Assembly: GCF_001563665.1 (NCBI RefSeq) | Contig: NZ_KQ961868.1 | Span: 1-48,765, forward strand | Reading direction: 5' to 3' | From: Gardnerella vaginalis | GTDB lineage: Bacteria > Actinomycetota > Actinomycetes > Actinomycetales > Bifidobacteriaceae | DNA length: 48,765 nucleotides | Part shown: positions 16,391-27,250 of the stretch, piece after piece | Layout: each line of letters opens with the position of its first letter | Numbering within the stretch: position 1 is the first letter of the stretch | Notes under the pieces: model-generated | The model's database searches: none | What the model saw: the letters and a program-made list of their open reading frames with translations, nothing else | What the model was told of the DNA's origin: nothing | Made by a program: the position numbers and the translations under genes

Positions 16391-17758
16391 TTACTCAGAT
16401 AGTTGCTCTTGAGAAACTTGTTTATTGTTCTGTGGCTTTTGCTCATCGTGATTAAACAAGAAACCAGCATACTGGAACTGCTCAGTCTGAGCTAATGCTT
16501 GACGTAATGTATCCAATCCAACGCCTGCAATAATCAGAATTGTAGTTCCACCGAATGGCAACTTAGTATTCAGATGCAAAGCCATAATCAATACAGTCGG
16601 AATCAAAGCAACAAACAACAAGTAAACAGCTCCAACAGTATTCAATCTATTCATAACGTAGCTCAAATACTTACTAGTAGCACTACCTGCGCGAACACTT
16701 GGAATAAATCCGCCATATTCTTTCATATTATCTGCAGTTTCATCTGGATTAAAAGTAATCTCAGTGTAGAAGAAGCAGAAGAATACAATCATCAAAGCAT
16801 ACAAAGCGATATACCAAACAGATGTTGTGTTTGCAAAATTAGCGTTAATCCATCTAACCCATTCTTTAGAAGGATCTGCGAATTGCGCTATAAGCGTAGG
16901 AACTGCGAGAATGGAAGACGCGAAGATTGGTGGTATAACGCCGCTCATGTTAATCTTCAAAGGAAGATACGTTGAAGATCCGCCATACATCTTTCTACCA
17001 ATCATACGGCGAGTGTATTGAACAGGAATACGACGTTGTGCAAGTTCCACAAAATCAACGAAAACAAGAATAACAAGCAAGACTCCGGTAACAATACCAA
17101 ACTTTACCCAATCGCCATCGCGACCGTTAGTACCCCATCCAATATTCCATAATTGAGGCAAGAATCCGGAGCAAATAGACATGAAGATTAAGACAGACAT
17201 GCCTTGACCGATGCCTTTATCGGTTATAAGTTCTGCCATCCACATGATAAGACCTGTGCCGCCGGTCATAATAATAATCATGATTGGCAAATTACTTGCA
17301 TCTGGAATAACACTACCCTGGCAACGACCACCGAACAAAGCTCCAGAACGCGCTGTAATCAAGATAGTAGTAGACTGCAAAACAGCTAAACCAACAGTTA
17401 GATAACGAGTATACTGAGTAAGCTTAGTTTCTCCAGACTGTCCTTCTTTATGCAAAGCTTCAAAGCGTGGAATTGCAACTCGCAATAACTGAATCACAAT
17501 TGATGCAGTAATATATGGCATCACGCCTAAAGCAAAGATAGAAAGCTGCAAAAGAGAGCCACCAGAGAACAAATTGACTAAGCCAATGAAGTTCTCGCTA
17601 GAAGAAGCTAGATTTGTGGTACATTCACGTACTATCTTATAGTCCACACCCGGAATCGGGATGAACGAACCGATACGATAAATAATTATCATTGCGAAGA
17701 CGAAAAGGATTTTATTCCTCAACTCCTTCGTCTTGAAGGCCTGGATTAACGTTTTCAC
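16391..17758 (-). CDS. secY: Protein translocase subunit SecY
   Basis: Channel subunit of the Sec translocon, with ten membrane segments. The start is GTG 17758, eight bases after GGGGAGG; it gives 455 aa beginning MKTLIQAFKTKELRNKILF. The plug/TM1 region (RIGSFIPIPGVD) and the GQGMSVLIFMSICSG and YTRRMIGRKMYGGSSTYLPLK segments are typical. A 220-base gap separates it from rplO and may hold its own promoter; secY then runs into adk. Confidence 0.97.
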   Translation of the reverse strand: MKTLIQAFKTKELRNKILFVFAMIIIYRIGSFIPIPGVDYKIVRECTTNLASSSENFIGLVNLFSGGSLLQLSIFALGVMPYITASIVIQLLRVAIPRFEALHKEGQSGETKLTQYTRYLTVGLAVLQSTTILITARSGALFGGRCQGSVIPDASNLPIMIIIMTGGTGLIMWMAELITDKGIGQGMSVLIFMSICSGFLPQLWNIGWGTNGRDGDWVKFGIVTGVLLVILVFVDFVELAQRRIPVQYTRRMIGRKMYGGSSTYLPLKINMSGVIPPIFASSILAVPTLIAQFADPSKEWVRWINANFANTTSVWYIALYALMIVFFCFFYTEITFNPDETADNMKEYGGFIPSVRAGSATSKYLSYVMNRLNTVGAVYLLFVALIPTVLIMALHLNTKLPFGGTTILIIAGVGLDTLRQALAQTEQFQYAGFLFNHDEQKPQNNKQVSQEQLSE

Positions 17759-17907
17759 CTGGGTCTTCCTCCCCTTTCGCGCGACTTCTAGACGCAAACC
17801 AGTTAAAAAACAAACTCTGTTGCAATAGTGTAACCTACGGTATCTACCGGCGCGCCGTTAAGAAAAATAGCTCGAAACGATTGCAAACAAATAGAATCTA
17901 AATAGCA

Positions 17908-17980
17908 GATAATCCCCCCAGCATAAGCCGGAGGGATTATCAAAAAATTTAAGTGACTAAAAATTAGTTTAGAACTAATT
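17908..17980 (-). terminator. Two hairpins after rplO (possible attenuator before secY)
   Basis: The first, AATTAGTT-TAG-AACTAATT (17962-17980), overlaps the rplO stop and is followed by TTTT on the minus strand; its stem is AT-only and weak. The second pairs GATAATCCC with GGGATTATC (17908-17941) but has only a poor T-tract. Together they probably reduce read-through from the spc genes into secY. Farther on, CGGCGCGCCG (near 17850) is a GC palindrome unusual in this AT-rich spacer. Confidence 0.5.
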
Positions 17981-18434
17981 ACTCTTCACTAACAGAGCCA
18001 CCAGCAGCTTCAATCTTAGCTTTGGCGGATGCAGAAGCCTTTACACCTTTAAGATTCAAAGCAACAGTTAATTCACCATCGCCCAAAACCTTAACAGGAT
18101 AGCCATCACGCACAGCGCCCTTGACTACCAAGTCTGCAACATTAACTTCGCCACCCTTTGGGAAAAGCTCAGCAAGAGCTGCAACGTTTACAACTTGGAA
18201 TTCCTTCTTGAAAGGACTTCTGAAGCCACGAAGCTTAGGTAAACGCATGTAAAGTGGAAGCTGGCCACCTTCAAAGCCTGGACGAACTTGGTAACGCTTC
18301 TTCGTACCTTTATCGCCACGGCCAGAGGTTTTACCTTTTGAGCCTTCGCCACGACCAACACGAATGCGATCTTTATTAGCTCCTGGAGCTGGACGCAACG
18401 TGTGCATGTGCAACATTGGTTCTTCATTAGCCAT
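17979..18434 (-). CDS. rplO: 50S ribosomal protein L15
   Basis: Large-subunit assembly protein L15, 151 aa. Diagnostic are [20 protein letters not shown], the glycine/lysine-rich [12 protein letters not shown] and [19 protein letters not shown]. It follows rpmD by two bases. A hairpin overlaps its stop codon. Confidence 0.98.
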   Translation of the reverse strand: MANEEPMLHMHTLRPAPGANKDRIRVGRGEGSKGKTSGRGDKGTKKRYQVRPGFEGGQLPLYMRLPKLRGFRSPFKKEFQVVNVAALAELFPKGGEVNVADLVVKGAVRDGYPVKVLGDGELTVALNLKGVKASASAKAKIEAAGGSVSEE

Positions 18435-18436
18435 AA

Positions 18437-18622
18437 TCAGTCAACCTCCTCAACGCTTACAAGATGGCGCACAGCCATTACCAAGCCACGATTGACTGGA
18501 GTATCTTCACGAACTACGCTATGACCAATCTTATGAAGGCCAAGAGTACGCACATTCGCGCGCTGACGCTCGGTTGAATGAACTAAACCGTGCACCAGAG
18601 TGATCTTCAAATTAGACATCAC
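18437..18622 (-). CDS. rpmD: 50S ribosomal protein L30
   Basis: The 61-aa L30 starts [20 protein letters not shown] and contains the [17 protein letters not shown] core. Its ATG overlaps the rpsE stop by four bases, indicating coupled translation. Met2 is an equally possible start. Confidence 0.97.
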   Translation of the reverse strand: MMSNLKITLVHGLVHSTERQRANVRTLGLHKIGHSVVREDTPVNRGLVMAVRHLVSVEEVD

Positions 18623-19347
18623 TCACCATCCTTTGCAGCTTGAGCCTTTGCAGCTTGAGCATCTTCGCGAGCCTTGCGTGCTTCAGCGATGCCAGTAGCA
18701 CGTTCGCGAAGCAAAGCATCAGGAGCAATCTCCTCAAGTGAAAGACCACGACGAGCAGAAATCTCTTCTGGCTCTTCAAGCTTCTTCAAAGCATCCACAG
18801 TTGCACGAACCACATTTACAGCGGTTGCAGAGCCCATGGACTTGGTGAGAATATCGGTGATGCCAGCGCATTCCATAACGGCACGCACAGCACCTCCAGC
18901 GATTACACCAGTACCAGGAGCAGCTGGACGAAGCAGAACAGTACCAGCAGCATCGTGACCGATCACTGGATGAGTGACGGTGCCACGAATACGTGGAACA
19001 GTAAACATATGCTTCTTAGCGTCTAGCTGACCTTTAGCAATTGCAGCTGGAACTTCGCGAGACTTACCGTAACCAACACCAACAGTGCCCTTACCATCGC
19101 CTACAACAACAAGTGCTGCAAAGCTGAAAGTACGACCACCTTTGTGGGTCTTTGAAACACGGTTAATAGTTACAACGCGATCTAAAAGCTCTTCACCGCG
19201 GTTTTCTTCACGACGGCTACGACGCTCACCACGCTTGCCCTCGCCCTTAGAACGGCGAGAACGGCGGTCATCATTGCGTTCCTCAGCGGATGCCTGAGTG
19301 TTCTGAGTTTCTTCAGCCACTTGGGTTTCCTTTTCGTTGTCGCTCAC
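18619..19347 (-). CDS. rpsE: 30S ribosomal protein S5
   Basis: Decoding-region protein S5, 242 aa. The first about 55 residues are a charged Glu/Arg-rich tail ([18 protein letters not shown]) typical of actinobacteria. The core begins [21 protein letters not shown] and includes [12 protein letters not shown] and [19 protein letters not shown]. The start overlaps the rplR stop by four bases. Confidence 0.98.
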   Translation of the reverse strand: MSDNEKETQVAEETQNTQASAEERNDDRRSRRSKGEGKRGERRSRREENRGEELLDRVVTINRVSKTHKGGRTFSFAALVVVGDGKGTVGVGYGKSREVPAAIAKGQLDAKKHMFTVPRIRGTVTHPVIGHDAAGTVLLRPAAPGTGVIAGGAVRAVMECAGITDILTKSMGSATAVNVVRATVDALKKLEEPEEISARRGLSLEEIAPDALLRERATGIAEARKAREDAQAAKAQAAKDGE

Positions 19348-19715
19348 AGTGCCAGACCTCCCTGACGAGCGCCTTCAGCAACAGCTGCGACGCGACCATG
19401 ATATTTATTACCGCCACGGTCGAAGACTACAGCGGTTATGCCCGCTTCCTTCGCCTTAGCCGCGATTAACTCGCCAACCTTAGTTGCAGCTTCAGTCTTA
19501 GTTCCGGTGAAACCGGCAAAATCAGAAGTCAAAGTGGAAGCACTTACTAAAGTAATACCTTTAGTGTCATCCACAATTTGAGCAACCATATGACGATTGG
19601 AACGAGAAACGACCAAACGAGGACGCTCCGATGTGCCGGAGATACGCTTACGAAGACGGGCGTGACGACGCAAACGCGCAACTTTCGTACCTTTACCGAA
19701 AATCTTGACGCTCAT
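19344..19715 (-). CDS. rplR: 50S ribosomal protein L18
   Basis: 5S rRNA-binding protein L18, 123 aa from ATG 19715. The start is set by homology ([20 protein letters not shown]) and by its place one base after the rplF stop; the frame is open 39 codons further into rplF and that part is a shadow. The C-terminal [22 protein letters not shown] is diagnostic. Confidence 0.98.
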   Translation of the reverse strand: MSVKIFGKGTKVARLRRHARLRKRISGTSERPRLVVSRSNRHMVAQIVDDTKGITLVSASTLTSDFAGFTGTKTEAATKVGELIAAKAKEAGITAVVFDRGGNKYHGRVAAVAEGARQGGLAL

Positions 19716-19716
19716 A

Positions 19717-20256
19717 TCACTTACCAGCCTTTCCAGCCTTGCGCAGGATACGCTCATCTGAGTACTTGATGCCCTTACCCTTGTAAGGCTCAGGAGCGCG
19801 TAGCTTGCGAATATTTGCAGCAACCTGACCAACGACCTGCTTATCAGTGCCTTTGACGATTACTTGGTTGGGATTCGGCAACTCTAATTCGATGCCTTCA
19901 GGAGGTTCAATAGTAATCGTATGCGAATAACCGAGTGAGAACTCAACGCCCTTACCCTTCTTCGCTGCACGATAACCAGTACCAACAATATCCAAAGTCT
20001 TAGCGTAACCATCATGAACGCCCTTAACAATGGATGCAACGATTGCACGAGCCAAACCATGCTTTGCACGAGTTGGACGCAAATCGTCAGCTGGAGTTAA
20101 TACAACCTGTCCATCAGCAACTTCAGCAGTAATGCCTTCTGGGATTACATAAGTATCAGAACCTTTAGCACCCTTAGCACTAAAAGCCTGACCATCAATT
20201 TTCACTTCCACGCCTTGAGGAATGTCGACGGGGAGCTTACCAATATGCGATGCCAT
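19717..20256 (-). CDS. rplF: 50S ribosomal protein L6
   Basis: L6, 179 aa from ATG 20256 behind GGAGAG. It starts [19 protein letters not shown] and ends with the rRNA-binding [17 protein letters not shown] segment. The 16 further open codons upstream overlap the ribosome site and are not used. It lies 16 bases after rpsH. Confidence 0.98.
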   Translation of the reverse strand: MASHIGKLPVDIPQGVEVKIDGQAFSAKGAKGSDTYVIPEGITAEVADGQVVLTPADDLRPTRAKHGLARAIVASIVKGVHDGYAKTLDIVGTGYRAAKKGKGVEFSLGYSHTITIEPPEGIELELPNPNQVIVKGTDKQVVGQVAANIRKLRAPEPYKGKGIKYSDERILRKAGKAGK

Positions 20257-20272
20257 TTTCAGCTCTCCTTTC

Positions 20273-20671
20273 TCACCATACGTAAGCGACGATTTCGCCG
20301 CCAATGCCTCTGTCGAGGCATTCCTTCTGGGTCAACAATCCCGAGCTGGTCGAGATAATTGCAATACCGAGACCACCAAGAGGCATTGGCAAAGAGTCTG
20401 ACTTTGCGTAACGACGCAAGCCTGGCTTAGAAATGCGCTTAATGCCCTGGATGGAACGCTGACCATTGGAACCGTACTTCAACGTAATTTCCAAAGTCTG
20501 TCCAACCTTGGCTTCCTTAGCAGCAAAGTCTTTAATATAACCTTCGCGCTTCAGAATCTCGGCGATATTCGCCTTGAATTTGGAGTACGGCATATCAACT
20601 GTATCGTGCTTTGCCGCACTCGCATTACGCAGACGTGTCAACATATCTGCGATAGGATCTGTCATTGTCAT
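20273..20671 (-). CDS. rpsH: 30S ribosomal protein S8
   Basis: S8, 132 aa, a primary 16S rRNA binder and, in E. coli, the repressor of the spc operon. It starts [20 protein letters not shown] and ends with the family's [18 protein letters not shown] lies upstream. The 85-base gap to rpsZ contains a small dyad (GTGGTTTCCAC). Confidence 0.98.
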   Translation of the reverse strand: MTMTDPIADMLTRLRNASAAKHDTVDMPYSKFKANIAEILKREGYIKDFAAKEAKVGQTLEITLKYGSNGQRSIQGIKRISKPGLRRYAKSDSLPMPLGGLGIAIISTSSGLLTQKECLDRGIGGEIVAYVW

Positions 20672-20756
20672 GTGGGCTAACGCCCTTTCTCGCCGTGGTT
20701 TCCACCGCCAAATTTAAGACTTTTTGTCTAAAGCAGTGGACCTTCAGCGTCGATAT

Positions 20757-20942
20757 TTACCAACTGGACTTCGTAACACCCGGCAGTTCACCGCGATGAG
20801 CCTTTTCACGAAGGCATACGCGGCACAAACCGAACTTGCGATACACTGAGTGGGGACGACCACAAACCTGGCAACGCGTATAAGCGCGTACCTTGAACTT
20901 CGGCTTAGCGGCCGCCTTGTTTTTCAGAGCGGTTTTTGCCAT
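20757..20942 (-). CDS. rpsZ: 30S ribosomal protein S14, zinc-binding type
   Basis: The 61-aa zinc form of S14, with two CxxC pairs (CQVCGRP and CRVCLRE). It starts [20 protein letters not shown] at ATG 20942, one base after rplE, behind AAGGAGA. This is the short paralogue class usual in Gram-positive spc operons. Confidence 0.98.
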   Translation of the reverse strand: MAKTALKNKAAAKPKFKVRAYTRCQVCGRPHSVYRKFGLCRVCLREKAHRGELPGVTKSSW

Positions 20943-20943
20943 T

Positions 20944-21516
20944 TCAGTTCTCCTTGAATGGGAAGCCAAGATGCTTAAGCAAAGATTTAGCTTCCACATC
21001 GTCCTTGGTGGTGGTCACCACGGTGATGTCCATACCACGCTGATGATCAATCGAGTCAGGATCAATCTCATGGAACATTGACTGTTCTGTAAGACCAAAG
21101 TTGTAATTACCCTGACCGTCAAACTGGTTACCATTGATACCGCGGAAATCGCGAATACGAGGCAGAGCCAGAGTGAGAAGACGATCCAAGAACTCCCACA
21201 TACGATCGCCGCGAAGAGTTACATAAGCACCAATAGCCTGTCCTTCACGCAAATGGAACTGCGCAACAGACTTCTTAGCCTTGGTGACTTTTGGCTTCTG
21301 ACCGGTAATCAAAGTGAGATCTTTAATCGCTCCTTCAATAAGCTTTGAGTCACGAGCAGCTGCGCCGACGCCCATAGAAACGACGATCTTTTGCACGCGA
21401 GCAACTTGCATAGGATTTGTGTGGCCAAATTCCTTTTCCAAAGCTGGAACGATTTGATCATTATATTGCTGTTTTAAGCGCGGAGTTGCCGGTGCCTCAA
21501 CTGTAGTATCGGTCAT
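20944..21516 (-). CDS. rplE: 50S ribosomal protein L5
   Basis: 5S rRNA-binding L5, 190 aa. Typical segments are [38 protein letters not shown] and [20 protein letters not shown]. Its ATG overlaps the rplX stop by four bases. Confidence 0.98.
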   Translation of the reverse strand: MTDTTVEAPATPRLKQQYNDQIVPALEKEFGHTNPMQVARVQKIVVSMGVGAAARDSKLIEGAIKDLTLITGQKPKVTKAKKSVAQFHLREGQAIGAYVTLRGDRMWEFLDRLLTLALPRIRDFRGINGNQFDGQGNYNFGLTEQSMFHEIDPDSIDHQRGMDITVVTTTKDDVEAKSLLKHLGFPFKEN

Positions 21517-21848
21517 GCCAGCTCCTTTCCGGACTTCTTGGCGACACGCACGCGCACGGTTTTCACCTTGCCGTCACGAGCCTCTTGCTTGACGATCACG
21601 CCCACGCGGGTAGGCTGCTTAGTTTCTGGGTCAATAACCATCACATTAGAGCGATGTATTGGAGCTTCAACAGAAACAATGCCTGCCTGCTGACCCTGCT
21701 GGGTAGCACGGACATGCTTCTTAACAACCTGTACACCCTCTACAATAAGACGGTCCTCAGGAAGTACACGAAGTACTTTACCTTCTTTACCGCGATCCTT
21801 ACCGCGAATGACCTTTACTTGGTCGCCGGACTTAATTTTGGCTACCAT
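21513..21848 (-). CDS. rplX: 50S ribosomal protein L24
   Basis: L24, 111 aa, an assembly initiator of the large subunit with a KOW motif at the start ([20 protein letters not shown]). It lies one base after rplN and overlaps rplE by four. Confidence 0.98.
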   Translation of the reverse strand: MVAKIKSGDQVKVIRGKDRGKEGKVLRVLPEDRLIVEGVQVVKKHVRATQQGQQAGIVSVEAPIHRSNVMVIDPETKQPTRVGVIVKQEARDGKVKTVRVRVAKKSGKELA

Positions 21849-21849
21849 C

Positions 21850-22218
21850 TCAGATCACCTCCGGGGCGAGGGACACAATCTTCATGAAGCGCTTATCACG
21901 CAATTCACGACCGACTGGTCCAAAGATACGAGTGCCTTTTGGTTCACGGCCAGAGCCGAGAATGACGGCGGCGTTCTCGTCGAACTTAATATAGGAACCA
22001 TCTATACGACGATGTTCCTTGACAGTACGGACGACGACAGCTTTAACTACGTCGCCTTTCTTAACCGACCCGCCAGGGATCGCGTCCTTGACGGAGGCGA
22101 CGATGATGTCGCCGATGCCGGCATAGCGTCGCTTCGATCCACCGAGCACGCGGATGGCAAGTAATTCCTTAGCACCCGTGTTGTCGGCGACATGAAGCCG
22201 CGTTTCCTGCTGAATCAT
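21850..22218 (-). CDS. rplN: 50S ribosomal protein L14
   Basis: L14, 122 aa, at the subunit interface. It starts [20 protein letters not shown] and ends [24 protein letters not shown] precedes ATG 22218. It opens the spc part; the 92-base gap before it holds a strong hairpin. Confidence 0.98.
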   Translation of the reverse strand: MIQQETRLHVADNTGAKELLAIRVLGGSKRRYAGIGDIIVASVKDAIPGGSVKKGDVVKAVVVRTVKEHRRIDGSYIKFDENAAVILGSGREPKGTRIFGPVGRELRDKRFMKIVSLAPEVI

Positions 22219-22248
22219 TGATTCTCCTTAGCCGAGCTGGTTCTCCCC

Positions 22249-22289
22249 ACTCACCCGTGAATATTCATAAGAATAAACACGGGTGAAGT
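22249..22289. other. Stem-loop at the S10/spc boundary
   Basis: ACTCACCCGTG (22249-22259) pairs with CACGGGTGAAGT (22278-22289) with one bulged base, and the loop contains a second dyad (TATTC-ATAA-GAATA). No T-run follows. It sits in the only long gap within the ribosomal protein run and coincides with the S10-spc operon border of other bacteria. It is probably an RNA processing or protein-binding site. Confidence 0.75.
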
Positions 22290-22310
22290 GCGGAGCCTTG
22301 CCGAACTTGT

Positions 22311-22577
22311 TTACTTGGCGCGCTCGATAATAGATTCGAGACGCCAGCACTTGGTCTTGCTCACGTGCCGAGTTTCCATAATACTCACGAGGTCGCCAAC
22401 ATGTGCCTCGTTGTGTTCATCATGGGCTTTGACCTTGCTGGTGGAACGAACAACCTTACCGTAAAGTGGGTGGGTTGAACGCTGTTCCAACTCGACAGTA
22501 ATCGTCTTGTCCATGGCTTCGGACACGACGTAGCCGCGACGAACCTTGCGGAAGTTGCGCTCTTGGTTCTCAGCCAT
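22311..22577 (-). CDS. rpsQ: 30S ribosomal protein S17
   Basis: S17, 88 aa, OB-fold 16S rRNA binder. It starts [20 protein letters not shown] and has [19 protein letters not shown]. It follows rpmC by two bases and ends the S10 group. Confidence 0.98.
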   Translation of the reverse strand: MAENQERNFRKVRRGYVVSEAMDKTITVELEQRSTHPLYGKVVRSTSKVKAHDEHNEAHVGDLVSIMETRHVSKTKCWRLESIIERAK

Positions 22578-22579
22578 GC

Positions 22580-22831
22580 TTACTTCTCCTTGACCTCAGT
22601 CACGCTTGGCTCTTGGCTAATGCCGAGTTCACGCTCACGTAGGACAGTATACATCCTAGCAATGTCGTGCTTGACAGCCTTGAGGCGAGCGGTGTTTTCA
22701 AGTTGACCTGTTGCTGCTTGGAAGCGCAAGTTAAAAAGCTCTTCCTTTGACTTCTTCAAGAAGCCTTCAATTTCAGCATTGGTCTTCTCGTTCAAATTCT
22801 TGATGGTGTAGTCTGCAGTTCCGACTGGCAT
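22580..22831 (-). CDS. rpmC: 50S ribosomal protein L29
   Basis: L29, 83 aa, near the peptide exit. The [20 protein letters not shown] core is diagnostic; short extra residues lie at both ends. Its ATG shares one base with the rplP stop (TGATG), so translation is coupled. Confidence 0.97.
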   Translation of the reverse strand: MPVGTADYTIKNLNEKTNAEIEGFLKKSKEELFNLRFQAATGQLENTARLKAVKHDIARMYTVLRERELGISQEPSVTEVKEK

Positions 22832-23250
22832 CAGATGTCACCGCCTTCACGCGCAATAACACGGCATTTCATAGGGAGCTTATCGATGGCGCGGCGCAAA
22901 GCCTCGCGAGCGATGTCCTCAGAAACACCACCGATTTCAAACATTACACGTCCTGGGTGGATATTTGCAATCCAGAATTCTGGAGCGCCCTTACCTGAAC
23001 CCATTCGTGCACCAAGCGGATGCTTGGTCAATGGACGATCTGGGAAGACCGTAATCCACACACGACCGCCACGCTTAATGTAACGAGTCATGGCAATACG
23101 GGCTGCCTCGATCTGACGGTTAGTGATGTACGCCGGAGCAAGCGCCTGAATACCGAAATCACCAAAAGCAATTGCGGTACCACCCTTAGACATGCCGCTT
23201 CGGGTAGGACGGTGCTGCTTGCGATATTTTGTCCTCTTTGGGATAAGCAT
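22831..23250 (-). CDS. rplP: 50S ribosomal protein L16
   Basis: L16, 139 aa, near the A and P sites. It starts [20 protein letters not shown] and contains [20 protein letters not shown]. It follows rpsC by four bases. Confidence 0.98.
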   Translation of the reverse strand: MLIPKRTKYRKQHRPTRSGMSKGGTAIAFGDFGIQALAPAYITNRQIEAARIAMTRYIKRGGRVWITVFPDRPLTKHPLGARMGSGKGAPEFWIANIHPGRVMFEIGGVSEDIAREALRRAIDKLPMKCRVIAREGGDI

Positions 23251-23254
23251 CTGC

Positions 23255-24073
23255 TCACTCCTTCGTTTCCGTTGCGGCAGGTGCTTCAGCAGCTACAGCT
23301 TCAGCTGGCTTTTCAGCCTGTGCTTCAGTCGCTTTCTGCTGGTTAGCAGAGCGAGAACCACGACGTGTGCGGCGTTCTCCACCACGACGTCCTTCACGCT
23401 TACCCTGCTGAGCCTGCTGCTCTTCGAACTCACGCTCAGTCATATCACCCTTGTAAATCCAGACTTTTACGCCAATACGGCCGTAAGTAGTCTTAGCTTC
23501 AAAGAAGCCGTAATCAATAAGGGCGCGAAGTGTCTGCAGTGGAACACGACCCTCACGGTAAAACTCAGAACGGCTCATTTCCGCGCCACCAAGGCGACCG
23601 GAAAGCTTAATACGGATACCTTTTGCACCAGCGCGCATAGCATCCTGCTGTGCCTTACGCATAGCACGACGGAATGTAACGCGGTTTGTCAACTGTTCCG
23701 CAATACCCTGAGCAACCAATTGAGCGTCGAGTGCAGCATTCTTCACTTCGAAGATATTAAGCTGTACTTGCTTGCCCGTGAGCTTCTCTAGCTTTGCACG
23801 AACGCGCTCAGCTTCTGCACCACGACGACCGATAACGATACCTGGACGAGCAGTGTGAATATCCACACGCACTCTGTCACGAGTACGCTCGATAACGATA
23901 CGAGAAACGCCTGCACGTTCGAGGTCATGGCTCATTTCCTTGCGAATCTTGTCATCCTCAAGAACGAAGTCACGGTAACGCTCGCCGGATTTAGTAGAAT
24001 CGGAGAACCACTTAGAACGATGATTCTCGGTAATGCCCAGGCGATAGCCGAAAGGATTGATCTTCTGACCCAT
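23255..24073 (-). CDS. rpsC: 30S ribosomal protein S3
   Basis: S3, 272 aa, part of the mRNA entry helicase. It begins [20 protein letters not shown] and has the KH-domain motif [21 protein letters not shown]-terminal extension of about 55 residues (basic, then Ala/Glu-rich) is the actinobacterial form. It follows rplV by two bases. Confidence 0.98.
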   Translation of the reverse strand: MGQKINPFGYRLGITENHRSKWFSDSTKSGERYRDFVLEDDKIRKEMSHDLERAGVSRIVIERTRDRVRVDIHTARPGIVIGRRGAEAERVRAKLEKLTGKQVQLNIFEVKNAALDAQLVAQGIAEQLTNRVTFRRAMRKAQQDAMRAGAKGIRIKLSGRLGGAEMSRSEFYREGRVPLQTLRALIDYGFFEAKTTYGRIGVKVWIYKGDMTEREFEEQQAQQGKREGRRGGERRTRRGSRSANQQKATEAQAEKPAEAVAAEAPAATETKE

Positions 24074-24075
24074 CT

Positions 24076-24435
24076 TTAGCGATCCCCTTCCTTAAGCGAG
24101 ACGATAACAGTGATATGGCTTGTGCGCTTGTTAATGCGCGCAGCGCGACCTTGTGCACGAGCACGGAAACGCTTAAGCGTTACGCCCTCATCCACATAAG
24201 TTTCCTTGATGACCAAGTCCTGCTCACGGAATGGTTCTCCAGCTTTCTCAGCCTTAACGCGAGCATTAGCAATCGCGCTTTCAAGAACCTTACGCACCGG
24301 CAAAGATGCGTCCTGAGGAGCAAACTTCAAAATGGTAATAGCTTCGCTTGCACGCTTGCCTCGGATGAGGTCGACCATGCGGCGAGCCTTGCGCGGCGTC
24401 ACGCGTACGTGACGAGCGATTGCTTTAGCTTCCAT
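24076..24435 (-). CDS. rplV: 50S ribosomal protein L22
   Basis: L22, 119 aa; its loop lines the exit tunnel. [20 protein letters not shown] at the start and [20 protein letters not shown] near the end are typical. AAAGGAGAG precedes ATG 24435. Confidence 0.98.
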   Translation of the reverse strand: MEAKAIARHVRVTPRKARRMVDLIRGKRASEAITILKFAPQDASLPVRKVLESAIANARVKAEKAGEPFREQDLVIKETYVDEGVTLKRFRARAQGRAARINKRTSHITVIVSLKEGDR

Positions 24436-24450
24436 GTGTCCTACTCTCCT

Positions 24451-24729
24451 TTAGCGGCGTGCTTTCTTGTCGTCCTTCACATGACCTTTGAAAGTCTTGG
24501 TCGGGGCGAACTCACCGAGCTTATGACCAACCATTGCTTCGGTAACGAATACCGGCACATGCTTACGGCCATCATGTACAGCAAAGGTGTGTCCAATGAA
24601 ATCAGGAGTGATCATCGAACGGCGAGACCACGTCTTAATAACGTTGTGAGTACCCTTGTCGTTTTGCTCGTCGACTTTTTTCTGTAAGTGGGCGTCGACG
24701 AAGGGGCCCTTCTTGATGCTACGAGTCAT
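24451..24729 (-). CDS. rpsS: 30S ribosomal protein S19
   Basis: S19, 92 aa, partner of S13 in the head. It starts [20 protein letters not shown] and ends with [18 protein letters not shown]. It lies 15 bases after rplB. Confidence 0.98.
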   Translation of the reverse strand: MTRSIKKGPFVDAHLQKKVDEQNDKGTHNVIKTWSRRSMITPDFIGHTFAVHDGRKHVPVFVTEAMVGHKLGEFAPTKTFKGHVKDDKKARR

Positions 24730-24744
24730 CTATTCGACACTCCC

Positions 24745-25575
24745 TTACTTACGGTTCTTACCATTAGGGCGACGACGAACAATCATCTTGTTCGAAGCCT
24801 TCTTTGGACGACGTGTACGAACCTCACCCTTACCCCATGGAGATACTGGTGGCTTACCACCACGAGTACGACCACCATGTGGATGGTCAACAGGGTTCAT
24901 AGATTCGCCTCGTGTAATTGGTCTACGACCAAGCCAACGTGCACGGCCAGCTTTACCAAGCTCAACGTTAGCGTGATCGGAGTTACCGACTTCGCCAACC
25001 GTAGCGCGGCAACGAGCGTCCACGTTACGAATTTCGCCAGATGGCATACGTAACTGAGCGTAAGCACCATCTTTAGCTACGAGCTGAACGGCTGCACCAG
25101 CAGAACGGGCAATCTTTGCACCACCAAGTGGACGAAGTTCGATTGCGTGAACCACAGTACCTGTTGGGATGTTCTTCAAAGGCAGGTTGTTTCCTGGCTT
25201 AATATCAGCCTGAGCACCAGTCTCAATAACATCGCCTTGTGCGATACCTTCAGGAGCAATAATGTAACGCTTCTCACCGTCTGCATAGTGAAGCAGAGCG
25301 ATACGAGCGGAGCGGTTAGGATCATACTCAATATGAGCGACCTTTGCTGGAACGCCATCTTTATCCCAACGCTTAAAATCAATGAGACGATACTGACGCT
25401 TGTGACCACCACCGCGATGGCGAGAAGTCATGCGGCCGTAAGAGTTACGACCACCAGTTTTACTAAGTTTGCGTACCAACGATTTTTCAGGCGTAGAGCG
25501 CGTGATTTCGGAAAAGTCCGAAACCGATGCGTTACGACGGCCTGCAGTCGTCGGCTTATAAACGCGGATAGCCAT
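24745..25575 (-). CDS. rplB: 50S ribosomal protein L2
   Basis: L2, 276 aa, needed for subunit joining and near the peptidyl-transferase centre. It starts [20 protein letters not shown] and ends with the conserved [20 protein letters not shown] region. AAAGGAAG precedes the ATG. Confidence 0.98.
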   Translation of the reverse strand: MAIRVYKPTTAGRRNASVSDFSEITRSTPEKSLVRKLSKTGGRNSYGRMTSRHRGGGHKRQYRLIDFKRWDKDGVPAKVAHIEYDPNRSARIALLHYADGEKRYIIAPEGIAQGDVIETGAQADIKPGNNLPLKNIPTGTVVHAIELRPLGGAKIARSAGAAVQLVAKDGAYAQLRMPSGEIRNVDARCRATVGEVGNSDHANVELGKAGRARWLGRRPITRGESMNPVDHPHGGRTRGGKPPVSPWGKGEVRTRRPKKASNKMIVRRRPNGKNRK

Positions 25576-25610
25576 AATATAGTCTTCCTTTAACTTTTCT
25601 CGGCTAGCCT

Positions 25611-25907
25611 TCAGTTACCAAAGATATCAATCGTCTGACCTGCAGCCACTGTGACAATAGCGCGCTTTTGATTCACACGACGACCGAAGCCTGTGCGAGA
25701 ACGCTTGCGCTTGCCTGCGCGGTTCAAAGTGTTGACGTTTGTAACTTTGACTTTGAAGATTTCTTCAACAGCCTGCTTGATCTGAACTTTGTTTGCATCT
25801 GGAGCAACTACAAAAGTGTACTGTCCACGATCAGATGCAGCGTAACTTTTTTCAGAAACAACTGGCTTCAAAATGACGTCATGTGCTGGGTTATGGACTG
25901 CGACCAT
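25611..25907 (-). CDS. rplW: 50S ribosomal protein L23
   Basis: L23, 98 aa, docking site for trigger factor and SRP at the exit. [20 protein letters not shown] and the [18 protein letters not shown] loop are typical. AAGGAGG precedes ATG 25907; it is five bases from rplD. Confidence 0.98.
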   Translation of the reverse strand: MVAVHNPAHDVILKPVVSEKSYAASDRGQYTFVVAPDANKVQIKQAVEEIFKVKVTNVNTLNRAGKRKRSRTGFGRRVNQKRAIVTVAAGQTIDIFGN

Positions 25908-25912
25908 TTAAA

Positions 25913-26578
25913 TCAGGCCTCCTTAACGACAGGCTCAGTCTTAGCAGCAACGAAGGCATCGAAACCTTCCTTGGTAAAGACTACATACTGAGCTGTGATG
26001 ACATCATAGGTGTTGAGCTGATCAGCGAAGATCGGATGCACCGTTGGAATATTACGTACAGACATCCACTCATTGATGTTTTCACGAGAAAGCACAACAG
26101 TGGTGAATTGATTCTGCGTAACTGGTGTAAGTGCAGCAACAGCGCACTTAGTAGATGGAACATCTTTGATGCCTAAATCTACGATTGCAACGCGTGCAGC
26201 ATTAGCGCGATCCGAAAGAGCATAACGAAGAGCAGCAGCCTTCATCTTCTTTGGAGTACGCTGATCATAGCTACGAGGAACTGGACCATGCACAACGCCA
26301 CCATGTACCCACTGTGGAGCACGGATAGAACCTTGACGAGCGCGACCAGTACCCTTTTGTTTCCATGGCTTCTTACCACCACCGGAAACGTTAGCGCGAT
26401 TCTTTACTGCATGTGTGCCCTGACGAGCTGCAGCGAGCTGTGCAATAACGACCTGGTGAACCAATGGGCCATGAGCTAAAACGTCTTCATTGGAGATACC
26501 GAAAATCTCGGCAGGAGCTTCAACAGTTCCGTTAGCTTTACCCTGGTTATCAGTGACGTTCAGAGTTACGTTTGCCAT
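25913..26578 (-). CDS. rplD: 50S ribosomal protein L4
   Basis: L4, 221 aa, with an exit-tunnel loop NRANVSGGGKKPWKQKGTGR followed by RARQGSIRAPQWVHGG. In E. coli it autoregulates the S10 operon; no corresponding control hairpin is evident ahead of rpsJ here. GGGAG precedes ATG 26578. Confidence 0.98.
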   Translation of the reverse strand: MANVTLNVTDNQGKANGTVEAPAEIFGISNEDVLAHGPLVHQVVIAQLAAARQGTHAVKNRANVSGGGKKPWKQKGTGRARQGSIRAPQWVHGGVVHGPVPRSYDQRTPKKMKAAALRYALSDRANAARVAIVDLGIKDVPSTKCAVAALTPVTQNQFTTVVLSRENINEWMSVRNIPTVHPIFADQLNTYDVITAQYVVFTKEGFDAFVAAKTEPVVKEA

Positions 26579-26583
26579 AATTA

Positions 26584-27234
26584 TCAGGCTCCCTTCACTG
26601 CCGAACGGACGAGAACGATAGCGCCCTTAGGTCCTGGAATAGCACCCTTAATAGCGAGAATGCCGTTCTCGACATCCGAAGAAACGATGGTGAGGTTGAG
26701 CGCTGTAGAAGTCACATGACCCATGCGACCTGCCATACGCTTGCCCTTCAAAATACGGCTTGGAGTTGCACATGCACCCACAGAACCTGGGCGACGTTCA
26801 TTCTTGTGCGAGCCGTGAGTACGGCGATAAGACTTGAAGCCCCAACGCTTAATAGTACCAGCGAAGCCCTTACCCTTGGTTGTGCCGGTAACATCCACTT
26901 CAGAACCTTCAGCAAAAAGCTCAGCGGTCAATTCTTGACCTGGCTTGTATTCTGCTGCATTATCTGTACGCACCTCAGCGAGATGACGACGTGGAGTAAC
27001 ACCAGCTTTAGCAAAGTGACCAGCCAATGGCTTAGTTACCTTTGTAGGATCAATCTGGCCATAACCGAGCTGAACAGCATTATAGCCATCAGTTTCTTCG
27101 GTCTTAACAGCAGTTACTACGTTAGTAGCAACTTCAACCAGAGTTACGGGGACAAAAAGGCCGTTTTCATCCCAAACCTGCGACATACCCAGCTTGCGAC
27201 CGAGCAGTGCAGTGCGATTCTTATTCTGCGACAT
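26584..27234 (-). CDS. rplC: 50S ribosomal protein L3
   Basis: L3, 216 aa from ATG 27234 ([20 protein letters not shown]) behind GGGGGAG. The frame continues 11 codons further across the ribosome site. The [20 protein letters not shown] loop reaches the peptidyl-transferase centre. It lies 16 bases after rpsJ. Confidence 0.98.
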   Translation of the reverse strand: MSQNKNRTALLGRKLGMSQVWDENGLFVPVTLVEVATNVVTAVKTEETDGYNAVQLGYGQIDPTKVTKPLAGHFAKAGVTPRRHLAEVRTDNAAEYKPGQELTAELFAEGSEVDVTGTTKGKGFAGTIKRWGFKSYRRTHGSHKNERRPGSVGACATPSRILKGKRMAGRMGHVTSTALNLTIVSSDVENGILAIKGAIPGPKGAIVLVRSAVKGA

Positions 27235-27250
27235 TATTTTCTCCCCCTTC

